Source: Actinomycetota bacterium
GTDB lineage: Bacteria > Actinomycetota > Thermoleophilia > Gaiellales > Gaiellaceae
Reading direction: 5' to 3'
Assembly: GCA_013821525.1 (NCBI GenBank)
Contig: JACDGR010000043.1
Span: 1 to 14,691, forward strand
Length of the DNA: 14,691 nucleotides
In this document: piece by piece, positions 7,080-13,556 of the stretch
How positions within the stretch are numbered: position 1 is the stretch's first letter
Layout of the letters: every line of letters begins with the position of its first letter
The notes under the pieces: generated by a model
Told to the model about the DNA's origin: nothing
The model's input: only the letters and a program-made list of their open reading frames with translations
Databases searched by the model: none
Position numbers and translations under genes: made by a program

Positions 7080-8006
7080 TTAGGTGGTCGTGAGAACGCC
7101 GACGACCTCGCGAACGGCGTCGGCGCTGCGCCCGAGTGCCTGCTGCTCGGAGTCGTCGAGGTCGACTTCGAGGATCTGCTCGATCCCCTGCGCGCCGAGC
7201 TTGACCGGAACGCCCATGTAGAGGCCGTCGATCCCGTACTCGCCCTCGAGGAAGGCGGTGCACGGGAGCACGCGCTTCTCGTCGAGCATGATCGAGTCGA
7301 CCATCTGGGCCGAGGCCGCGCCGGGCGCGTACCAGGCCGAGGTGCCCATCAGCTGCACGAGCTCGCCGCCGCCCTTGGCCGTCCGCTCGACCATCGCCGT
7401 GATCTTCTCCTCGGAGACGAGCTTGCGGATCGGCACGCCGCCGACCGTAGTCGCGGAGACGACGGAGACCATCTGATCGCCGTGGCCGCCGAGCACGACT
7501 GCGGCGACGTCCTTGATCGACGCGCCCGTCTCCCAGGCGATGAACGTCTGGAGGCGGGCCGTATCGAGGATCCCCGCCTGGCCGAAGACGCGTTCCTTGG
7601 GAAAGCCGGAGACCGCCTTTGCGACGTGGCACATCGCATCGAGCGGGTTCGAGACGACGATCAGGATCGCTTCGGGGCTCTTCGCGACCACCTTCTCGGT
7701 CACGTCCTTGACGATCTTCTCGTTCGTCGTCACGAGATCGTCGCGGCTCATTCCGGGCGAGCGCGGCAGGCCCGCGGTGATCACGACGACGTCGGAACCC
7801 GCGGTCGCCTCGTAGTCGTTCGAGCCGGTGACGTTCGGCTCGTAGCCGAGCACGGCGCCCATCTGGTTGATGTCGAGGGCCTTCCCTTGCGGCAGGCCCT
7901 CCTTGATGTCGACGAGGACGATGTCGACGTAGTCGCGCTGCGCAAGAACCTGTGCGCACGTCGCCCCGACGTTCCCCGCACCGACAACGGTCACCTTGCG
8001 TCTCAT
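7080..8006 (-). CDS. mdh: Malate dehydrogenase, NAD-dependent (LDH-like type)
   Basis: 308-aa enzyme that converts malate to oxaloacetate with NAD+ in the TCA cycle. Seen: the Rossmann motif VVGAGNVGA (7-15), D33 after the second strand (adenine-ribose binding, favouring NAD), the active-site loop AGLPRSPGMSR with R82 and R88, N120 in VVSNPLD, D148 and R151 in ILDTARL, and catalytic H175 in LGGHGD. Arg at position 82, in place of the Gln of lactate dehydrogenases, marks malate specificity. A clear GGAGG (8014-8018) lies 7 bases before ATG 8006. The gene is 33 bases downstream of isocitrate dehydrogenase on the same strand, so the two TCA enzymes are probably one transcription unit. Length is normal for the type-3 MDH family. 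Confidence 0.97.
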   Translation of the reverse strand: MRRKVTVVGAGNVGATCAQVLAQRDYVDIVLVDIKEGLPQGKALDINQMGAVLGYEPNVTGSNDYEATAGSDVVVITAGLPRSPGMSRDDLVTTNEKIVKDVTEKVVAKSPEAILIVVSNPLDAMCHVAKAVSGFPKERVFGQAGILDTARLQTFIAWETGASIKDVAAVVLGGHGDQMVSVVSATTVGGVPIRKLVSEEKITAMVERTAKGGGELVQLMGTSAWYAPGAASAQMVDSIMLDEKRVLPCTAFLEGEYGIDGLYMGVPVKLGAQGIEQILEVDLDDSEQQALGRSADAVREVVGVLTTT

Positions 8007-8013
8007 CTCGAAG

Positions 8014-8018
8014 CCTCC
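8014..8018 (-). promoter_or_regulatory. GGAGG ribosome-binding site of mdh
   Basis: Strong Shine-Dalgarno 7 bases before ATG 8006. It contrasts with the leaderless-looking starts around it and fits mdh being an internal gene of an icd-mdh operon. Confidence 0.65.
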
Positions 8019-8039
8019 ATTTTCCTTGGCTCCGTGAGC

Positions 8040-9122
8040 CTATGCCTGCAATTTGTCGATGATCGCGTCCGCGTACTCGTTCGTCCCGACCGCGGACGGG
8101 TCGTCGCGGGACGGCTTCATGTCGTAGGTCACGCGCTCGCCCTCGCGGATCACGGCGGCGACTGCGTCCTCGAGGCGTTGCCCGGCGTCGCGCTCGCCGA
8201 GGTGGTCGAGCATCAGCTTCCCGGAGAGGATCATTGCAGTCGGGTTGACCTTGTTCTGGCCCTTGTACTTCGGGGCCGACCCGTGGGTTGCCTCGAAGAC
8301 GGCCGTATCGGGCCCGATGTTGCCACCCGGTGCCACGCCGAGACCTCCGACGAGACCTGCAGTCAGGTCGCTGACGATGTCGCCGTAGAGGTTCGGGAGC
8401 ACGAGCACGTCGAACTCCTCGGGCCGCTGGACGAGACCCATGCAGACGGCGTCGACCAGGTTCTCCCATGGTTCGATCTCCGGGTATTCCTGCGAGACGT
8501 CACGAAAGACGTCGAGAAAGAGCCCGTCGGTGAACTTCATGATGTTCGCCTTCGTCACGCAGGAGACGCGCTTGCGCCCGTGGGTGCGCGCGTACTCGAA
8601 CGCGAAGCGAATGATCCGTTCGGACGCCGCGCGGCTCATCGGCTTGACGGAGATGCCCGAGCCCGTGGCGATCTGCTTCTTCTGAAGCTTGTTCAGCTCT
8701 GCGATCACGCGCTCGGCGTCTTCCGAGCCCGCCTCGTACTCGATGCCGGCGTAGAGATCCTCGGTGTTCTCGCGCACGAGCACCAGGTCGACGTCGTCGT
8801 AGCGAGAGCGCACCCCCTCGTAGGTCTTGCACGGCCTGAGGCATGCGTAGAGACCGAGCTCGTGGCGGAGTGCAACGTTGACAGACCGGAAGCCCGTGCC
8901 GATCGGCGTCGTGATCGGGCCCTTCAGCGCGACGGCGTTTCGCCTGACCGAAGCGAGGGTCTCGTCGGGCAGCGGTGTACCAGCCGTCTCCATCACGTCG
9001 ACGCCCGCTTCCTGGACGTCCCAGCTGAACTCGACCCCGGTCGCCTCGAGCACGCGACGGGTCGCTTCCGTCAGCTCCGGTCCTGTTCCGTCGCCCGGAA
9101 TCAGTGTCACGCTGTGCGCCAT
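8040..9122 (-). CDS. icd: Isocitrate dehydrogenase (isocitrate/isopropylmalate dehydrogenase family)
   Basis: 360-aa beta-decarboxylating dehydrogenase that converts isocitrate to 2-oxoglutarate. Seen: N-terminal IPGDGTGPE (8-16); the substrate loop FRSVNVALR with S80, N82 and R86, then R96 and R117, which is the isocitrate-type and not the isopropylmalate-type loop; K191 in TKANIMKFTDG; the metal-binding aspartates D248 and D252 in NLYGDIVSDL; and the coenzyme loop ATHGSAPKYKGQNKVNP. K285, Y286 and V292 match the NADP contacts K344, Y345 and V351 of E. coli Icd, while the R395 position appears as Pro337, so the cofactor is uncertain. ATG 9122 (MAHSVTL) is preferred over the in-frame upstream start at 9140 because a TACCCT -10 box lies between them. 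First gene of the minus-strand TCA unit, divergent from the TPR gene. Confidence 0.95.
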   Translation of the reverse strand: MAHSVTLIPGDGTGPELTEATRRVLEATGVEFSWDVQEAGVDVMETAGTPLPDETLASVRRNAVALKGPITTPIGTGFRSVNVALRHELGLYACLRPCKTYEGVRSRYDDVDLVLVRENTEDLYAGIEYEAGSEDAERVIAELNKLQKKQIATGSGISVKPMSRAASERIIRFAFEYARTHGRKRVSCVTKANIMKFTDGLFLDVFRDVSQEYPEIEPWENLVDAVCMGLVQRPEEFDVLVLPNLYGDIVSDLTAGLVGGLGVAPGGNIGPDTAVFEATHGSAPKYKGQNKVNPTAMILSGKLMLDHLGERDAGQRLEDAVAAVIREGERVTYDMKPSRDDPSAVGTNEYADAIIDKLQA

Positions 9123-9131
9123 CGGTGGCGG

Positions 9132-9137
9132 AGGGTA
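9132..9137 (-). promoter_or_regulatory. TACCCT -10 box of icd
   Basis: Minus-strand TACCCT lies 9 bases before ATG 9122 with no Shine-Dalgarno, a leaderless-type promoter. It sits in the 132-base divergent gap (9123-9254) shared with the TPR gene. Confidence 0.45.
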
Positions 9138-9254
9138 CACCGCCTGCGCGCCTCGACCGGCATGAAGCGGCGGGACCGGCCACCCGAAACGTGGATGCCC
9201 GGAGCCTGCGGGAGGGGAGAGACGTCGGCGAGTCGTGCGACTTAGGTAGGAGAC

Positions 9255-10589
9255 ATGGAACGCTCTGCGGCACTCCTCTCGTTTCCTCCCGCCAAGCCCA
9301 TGGTCGTGCGGACGTCGAGGTCCGACGGGCGCCCCGTGGCGCTAATGGCGCTCGACCGGGCGGAGCGCCTGGTGCTCGCGAGCCGGTACGCCGAAGCGGT
9401 CGAGCTGCTCGGGGAGGTCGTCGTGCCGACGGTCTCCTCACCGGACCTCGCGCTGCGCGCCCTCTTCTGCGAAGCCTGGGCACAGATGCATCTCGGCAAC
9501 CTCGAGTCGGCAATCACGTCAGTCGAGCGTGCTCGTGTGCTCGCCGAAGGGCCGAGCTTCCAGGATGTCGACCGCGCGGAGGCGATGTTCCGTCTCGGCT
9601 GCTGCCGGCTGAAGCTCGGCAAGGTCAGTAACGCGATCTCTCTCCTGACCTCGGCGCTCGGCCTCGCAGAGGGCGGCGGCGTGGCGGGCGAGCAGCTCCG
9701 CGCTAAGGCCTTCGACTGGCGCTCGCGCTGCTACCAGCTTCAACGCGAATGGGAAGCGGCGCAGTCTGACGCAGAGCGCTCGCTCGAGCTCGCCGAGTCT
9801 GTCTGCGACGACCGCCTCGTGGCGCGCGCGCAGATGCAGTGCTCACTCGTCGCCGAGCGCCTCGGCGAGCCCATGGTCGCCCGGTGCTACGCCGAGCGCG
9901 CGCTCTCGCTCGCCAAGGGGATCGGAGACCGTCAGACGGCTGCGCGCCTGCTGAACAACCTCGGTGGGCTGAGCTTCCTCCTCGGTGAGCCCGAGGTGGC
10001 GGTCGGCTATCTCACGAAGTCTTTCGGCCTGTCACTCGAGCTCGGCAACGATGGCGACGCCGCCCAGGCGATCTCGTCGCTCGCCCAGGTGCACCTGCGC
10101 TGTGGCGCTCCGCTGCTCGCAGAGGAGCAGGCTCGGCACGCGCTCTCGATCCTCTGCCAGCGCGACGACTACCTGGACGAGCGGGGCAACGTGCATCTCG
10201 TGCTCGGTCGGGCGTTGCTCGAGCTCGATCGAGACGAAGAGGCACTCGCAGAGTTCGCTGCGGCCGAGTGGGTCTTTGAGAAGCTCGGCACTGCAAGTCA
10301 CGTCGCGGCCGCGTGGATCGCACAGGGCGACGCCTGCAAGCGCGCCGGCGACACCGACGCTGCGATGGCGCTCTACCGGCGCGCAGCCGAGGCGCTTCAG
10401 GACTTCCGCTTCTCACCCTTTCCCGCTCGATTCTCACTTATCACCCGAAGAGAGGAGGTCATACCGATGAAAAAGCATCTGAATCTGGTCGCGGTGATCA
10501 TGTTCGTGATTGCACTTGCGTCGATTCTCGCGGCCCTCAAGACCGGGCACGGCAGCGGCAAGCTCTACGGCTTTTCGAGCGGCGGCTGA
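9255..10589 (+). CDS. TPR-repeat protein, reading frame continuing into a C-terminal hydrophobic segment
   Basis: The frame codes for 444 aa. Residues about 30-385 form eight to nine tetratricopeptide-type helix pairs of roughly 36-40 residues, with the recurring small-Gly/Ala and leucine pattern (for example RLGCCRLKLGKVSNAISLL and HLVLGRALLELDRDEEALAEF). No helix-turn-helix, kinase or enzymatic domain is visible, so the role is protein or peptide binding, as in MalT-type or Rap-type TPR superhelices. The last 40 residues (405-444) are a different module: MKKH, about 20 hydrophobic residues and a Gly/Ser-rich tail, with its own ribosome-binding site. Hence the TPR protein either carries a C-terminal membrane anchor, or this end belongs to a separate nested peptide gene. 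AGGAG before ATG 9255 is only 2 bases away, so an internal start (ATG 9300 or 9345) is possible. It overlaps the protease gene by one base. Confidence 0.82.
   Translation: MERSAALLSFPPAKPMVVRTSRSDGRPVALMALDRAERLVLASRYAEAVELLGEVVVPTVSSPDLALRALFCEAWAQMHLGNLESAITSVERARVLAEGPSFQDVDRAEAMFRLGCCRLKLGKVSNAISLLTSALGLAEGGGVAGEQLRAKAFDWRSRCYQLQREWEAAQSDAERSLELAESVCDDRLVARAQMQCSLVAERLGEPMVARCYAERALSLAKGIGDRQTAARLLNNLGGLSFLLGEPEVAVGYLTKSFGLSLELGNDGDAAQAISSLAQVHLRCGAPLLAEEQARHALSILCQRDDYLDERGNVHLVLGRALLELDRDEEALAEFAAAEWVFEKLGTASHVAAAWIAQGDACKRAGDTDAAMALYRRAAEALQDFRFSPFPARFSLITRREEVIPMKKHLNLVAVIMFVIALASILAALKTGHGSGKLYGFSSGG
10452..10459 (+). promoter_or_regulatory. Strong internal ribosome-binding site GAGGAGGT
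   Basis: GAGGAGGT, the best Shine-Dalgarno sequence in the window, lies inside the TPR reading frame exactly 7 bases before ATG 10467. It is the main reason to treat the in-frame 40-codon segment as an independently translated peptide. Confidence 0.65.
10467..10589 (+). CDS. 40-aa exported or membrane peptide nested in frame at the end of the TPR gene
   Basis: Starts MKKHLNLVAV, has a hydrophobic core at about residues 5-24, and ends in the 16-residue tail KTGHGSGKLYGFSSGG. This is the build of a signal-peptide-bearing pro-peptide or a single-TM micropeptide. A possible signal-peptidase site (ALA before S, residues 17-20) lies within the core. ATG 10467 is preceded by GAGGAGGT at ideal spacing; base composition here is visibly less GC-rich than in the neighbours (AAA AAG codons, ATT). 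The frame is the same as the TPR gene and uninterrupted, so a long fused product is equally readable. Its TGA overlaps the protease ATG by one base (TGATG at 10587-10591), pointing to coupled expression. By position it could be the ligand of the TPR protein or the substrate or partner of the protease; this is inference. Confidence 0.55.
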   Translation: MKKHLNLVAVIMFVIALASILAALKTGHGSGKLYGFSSGG

Positions 10590-11302
10590 TGCCACGCTCT
10601 CTGCTCCTCGCGTCCGCTGCGGCACTCTTGCTCGTCGCGCCTGCGGCCGCCATCACGGGTGGCTCGCCTGACGGTCCGGCACATCCGGCCGTCGGGCTGC
10701 TACTCGCTGACCACGGCAGCGGGCCCGAGCCTGAATGCACCGGCAGCCTCGTCTCCCCGACGGTCTTCGTGACTGCGGCCCACTGCGTCTCCGACCTCGC
10801 ATCCACGCTCTTCTGGGTTTCGTTCGACGCCCGCTTCGTCGTAGGCGTCTCCCAGCTTCGCGCCGGCACGGCGCATGCTGATCCGGCTTACGGAACGTCG
10901 AAGACCGATTCCCACGATCTCGCAGTCGTCGTGCTCGACCAGGCGTTCACCGACACGGTGCCGCTCGGGTTGCCCCGCGCCGACTCGCTGAACAAGGCTG
11001 CGCTCAAGTCCCAGCCGTTCACGAACGTTGGCTACGGCTTCGCCGACCGCACGTTCGTCTTCGACGGGCTCCGGCGCACCTCGGTCTCGTCGTTCACGAC
11101 GATCGACGCGACCGACGTGAAGCTCTCCGAGAGCTCGGGCGGGGTCTGCTTCGGCGACTCCGGCGGCCCACGGCTGATCGGTTCGACGGTTGCGGCGGTC
11201 ACGACCTCGGGCAACAAGAACTGCACGGGGCAGAGCGTCAGCTACCGCCTGGACACGCCTTCCGCTCGCGGCTTCCTCTCCCAGTTCGTGGCAGTCCCCT
11301 AG
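10589..11302 (+). CDS. Secreted trypsin-fold (S1A) serine protease
   Basis: 237-aa exported protease. The signal peptide is residues 1-21 (LLLASAAALLLVAPAAA). The mature chain would begin ITGGSPDG, matching the IVGG N-terminus of active chymotrypsin-like enzymes, so no zymogen propeptide seems present. Catalytic triad: H65 in VTAAHC, D110 in SHDLAVV and S191 in FGDSGGP. Four cysteines (50, 66, 187, 212) fall at the canonical 42-58 and 191-220 disulfide positions. The S1-pocket residue six before the catalytic Ser (trypsin 189) is Gly185, not Asp, so cleavage after Lys/Arg is not expected despite the fold. ATG 10589 overlaps the peptide's TGA (TGATG); the frame is open farther upstream but without signal-peptide character. 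Last gene of the TPR-peptide-protease cassette. Confidence 0.93.
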   Translation: MPRSLLLASAAALLLVAPAAAITGGSPDGPAHPAVGLLLADHGSGPEPECTGSLVSPTVFVTAAHCVSDLASTLFWVSFDARFVVGVSQLRAGTAHADPAYGTSKTDSHDLAVVVLDQAFTDTVPLGLPRADSLNKAALKSQPFTNVGYGFADRTFVFDGLRRTSVSSFTTIDATDVKLSESSGGVCFGDSGGPRLIGSTVAAVTTSGNKNCTGQSVSYRLDTPSARGFLSQFVAVP

Positions 11303-11307
11303 GGAGA

Positions 11308-11343
11308 CGGCCAGAAACCGCCGTTCCTGTACGGTTCTGGCCG
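11308..11343. promoter_or_regulatory. Long inverted repeat covering the citrate synthase promoter
   Basis: CGGCCAGAAACCG (11308-11320) and CGGTTCTGGCCG (11332-11343) pair over 12 bp with one bulged A and an 11-base loop. The right arm ends on the base before ATG 11344. A TACGGT -10 candidate (11330-11335) is embedded at the loop/right-arm junction, 8 bases from the ATG. The hairpin begins 5 bases after the protease stop. It could terminate the protease transcript (no T-run), act as an operator for citrate synthase, or both. Confidence 0.55.
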
Positions 11344-12435
11344 ATGAGTGCCCCGGCGAGCGACTTTCGTCCCGGCCTCGAAGGTGTCATCGCATTCGAG
11401 ACCGAGATCGCCGAGCCCGATAAGGGCGGCGGCTCTCTTCGCTATCGCGGCGTCGACATCGAAGACCTCGTCGGTGCCTACCCCTTCGAAAACGTCTGGG
11501 GCCTGCTCGTCGACGAGGACATCAACTCGCCGCTCCCGCCGACCGAGGCGATTCATCTCCAGGATCCGAGTGGCTCCGTGCCTGCCGACCTGCAGGCGGC
11601 CCTTGCGACGCTCGGGCCGAAGTGGAACATGCAGAAGCTCGTCGACATCGACGACGTGCAGGCGCGCAACGATCTCGCTCGGCTCTCATCGGCGACGCTG
11701 ACCGTCGTCGCGCAGGCGGCGCGTGGCAAGCAAGCGCCCGTGCCGGAAGCCGAGATCGAGCAAGGCGAGAATGCCGCAGCGAAGTTCCTGATCCGCTGGC
11801 GCGGCGAAGCCGATCCGCGGGCGGTCAAGGCACTCGACACATACTGGATCTCGGCCGCAGAACACGGCCTGAACGCCTCGACGTTCACCGCGCGCATCGC
11901 CGCATCGACGGGCGCCGATTGCGCCGCAGCGATGTCGTCGGCGGTCGGCACGCTCTCAGGTCCGCTGCATGGCGGCGCACCCGCGCGTGTGCTGCCAATG
12001 ATCGACGGCGCCGCCGCCGCGGGAGACCCGGAGCGCTACATCCGCGATCTGCTCGACAGCGGTGAGCGGATCATGGGGTTCGGTCATCGTGTCTACCGCG
12101 CGTACGACCCACGGGCGACCGTCCTCAAGCGCACGGCGATCGAGCTCGGATCGCCTCGCGTCGAGGTCGCGGCTGCGCTCGAGGCGGCCGCGTTGAAGGT
12201 TCTGCGTGAGCGCTCGCCCGACCGCCAGCTCGAGACGAACGTCGAGTATTGGGCGGCAGTCGTGCTCGACATCGCGGGGATCCCTGGCGACCTGACGCCG
12301 GCGATGTTCGGCTGCGCGCGTGTCGCGGGGTGGTCTGCGCACATCCTCGAGCAGAAGCGCACGGGCCGGCTGATCCGTCCGGGCGCGCGGTATATCGGCC
12401 CCGGGCCACGCCCGGTCTCCGACGTCGCAAAGTGA
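11344..12435 (+). CDS. Citrate synthase paralogue 1 (catalytic Asp replaced by Glu)
   Basis: 363-aa citrate synthase-family enzyme (acetyl-CoA or propionyl-CoA plus oxaloacetate). Seen: H174 in AEHGLNAST, H209 in SGPLHGGAP, H248 in MGFGHRVYRAYDPR and, at the third catalytic position, E301 in TNVEYW, where the classic residue is Asp (NVDFYS). I recall Glu here in other actinobacterial 'citrate synthase 2' proteins, so it is probably a subfamily trait. The N-terminal domain is short, near 120 residues, as in the small dimeric type. ATG 11344 sits directly behind the hairpin/-10 and has no Shine-Dalgarno. It overlaps the second citrate synthase by GTGA (12432-12435). It may make citrate or methylcitrate; the sequence does not settle which. 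Confidence 0.92.
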   Translation: MSAPASDFRPGLEGVIAFETEIAEPDKGGGSLRYRGVDIEDLVGAYPFENVWGLLVDEDINSPLPPTEAIHLQDPSGSVPADLQAALATLGPKWNMQKLVDIDDVQARNDLARLSSATLTVVAQAARGKQAPVPEAEIEQGENAAAKFLIRWRGEADPRAVKALDTYWISAAEHGLNASTFTARIAASTGADCAAAMSSAVGTLSGPLHGGAPARVLPMIDGAAAAGDPERYIRDLLDSGERIMGFGHRVYRAYDPRATVLKRTAIELGSPRVEVAAALEAAALKVLRERSPDRQLETNVEYWAAVVLDIAGIPGDLTPAMFGCARVAGWSAHILEQKRTGRLIRPGARYIGPGPRPVSDVAK

Positions 12436-13556
12436 CGCAGTCACCGACCGCGAAGAAGTCGGTTCAACTGTCGGGGCTCGTCGTGGCGGAGTCTTCCGTC
12501 TCGTCGATTGACCCCGACGCAGGAGTGCTCATGTACCGCGGCTACGACATCGCGGACATCGCTGAGCACTCGACGTACGAAGACACGGCGTACCTGCTCC
12601 TGCACCGCGAGCTGCCGGACAGCGCAGGCCGTTCCGCGTTCATAGAGGCTCTCGCCGATCGCGAGTTACCCGTAGCCGTCGCAGACCTGATCGACCGCTC
12701 GGCTGTCGACGCTTCGCCAATGGACATGCTGCGCACCGCCGCGTCGGCGCTCGCGTTCGGGACGTCGGGTCAGGGCTCGATCGACCGCGGCGCAGGCCTT
12801 GCGGCCGCGACGCGGTTGATCGCCAAGCTTCCGACCGCGATCGCGCGGCATCACCGTCGCCGCTCGGGCCTCGATCCGGTCGCGCCCGACAGCTCGCTCG
12901 GTCTCTCGGAGGGCTTCCTCACGATGCTGACCGGCGACGCTCCGAGTGCGCGTGCCGCACGCATCTTCGACATCGCGATGATCGTGCACGCCGAGCACGA
13001 GATGAACGCGTCGACGTTCGCGGCGCGTGTCGTCGCCGGTACCGGTGCCGACCTCACCTCGGCCGTCGTCGCCGCGATCGCCGCCCTCAGCGGTCCCCTG
13101 CACGGAGGCGCGAACGCGGCGGCGATGGAGCTCTTCGAGCAGTGGCAGACCGCCGAGCGCACGCCGGCCGCTGTGCACGCGATGCTCGAGCGCAAGGAGA
13201 AGCTGTACGGCTTCGGCCATCCGCTCTACCGCGCCTACGACCCGCGTGCGGTGATCCTGAAGGAGCTGTCGGAGGAGCTCTCACAAGACGGCGGCGAGCC
13301 GAACTGGTTCGCGATCACCGACGCCGCCGAGAGCACCGTGTTCGAGGAGAAGCACCTCTTTCCGAACGTCGACCTCTATTCGGCCTCGGTCTATCGCTAT
13401 CTCGGGATCCCCACCGACCTCTTCACGCCCGTCTTCGCTGCGTCACGGACGGCGGGGTGGTCCGCGCACGTGCTGGAGCAGCACTCCGACAACAAGATCA
13501 TTCGGCCGTCGGCGACGTACGTCGGCGAGCCGCGCCGCGCGTACCCGAGCCGATGA
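12432..13556 (+). CDS. gltA: Citrate synthase paralogue 2 (complete catalytic set)
   Basis: 374-aa citrate synthase, the entry enzyme of the TCA cycle. It has the typical small-type start (LSGLVVAESSVSSID, MYRGYDI), H189 in AEHEMNAST, catalytic H224 in SGPLHGGA, H263 in YGFGHPLYRAYDPR and D314 in FPNVDLYS, plus the C-terminal WSAHVLEQ...RPSATYVG. All key residues are present, unlike paralogue 1. The start is GTG 12432, overlapping the previous TGA; upstream extension of the frame runs antiparallel to no family similarity and is ignored. It ends in ATGA with the HEAT-repeat gene (13553-13556), so three genes form a tightly coupled operon. A methylcitrate synthase role for one of the two paralogues is possible. 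Confidence 0.95.
   Translation: MTQSPTAKKSVQLSGLVVAESSVSSIDPDAGVLMYRGYDIADIAEHSTYEDTAYLLLHRELPDSAGRSAFIEALADRELPVAVADLIDRSAVDASPMDMLRTAASALAFGTSGQGSIDRGAGLAAATRLIAKLPTAIARHHRRRSGLDPVAPDSSLGLSEGFLTMLTGDAPSARAARIFDIAMIVHAEHEMNASTFAARVVAGTGADLTSAVVAAIAALSGPLHGGANAAAMELFEQWQTAERTPAAVHAMLERKEKLYGFGHPLYRAYDPRAVILKELSEELSQDGGEPNWFAITDAAESTVFEEKHLFPNVDLYSASVYRYLGIPTDLFTPVFAASRTAGWSAHVLEQHSDNKIIRPSATYVGEPRRAYPSR

Noticed and set aside
7042..8469. Minus-strand open frame extending the SDR far upstream to 8469 (724 codons in total)
   Set aside because: The extension runs through mdh and icd in a different frame. The SDR family start is ATG 7041, with a -10 box just before it.
7077..9245. 722-codon plus-strand open frame opposite mdh and icd
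   Set aside because: Antisense to two recognisable enzymes, His/Asp/Arg-rich and motif-free; long only because of GC bias.
9985..10470. Plus-one frame ending in ATGA at the nested peptide start, which could suggest a frameshifted end of the TPR gene
   Set aside because: The TPR helix pattern clearly continues in frame zero to about residue 385; the alternative frame is Arg/Ser-rich shadow. The ATGA is coincidental unless relatives show otherwise.
12249..12431. N-terminal extension of the second citrate synthase
   Set aside because: Lies inside paralogue 1 in another frame; GTG 12432 gives the normal family N-terminus and a GTGA overlap.
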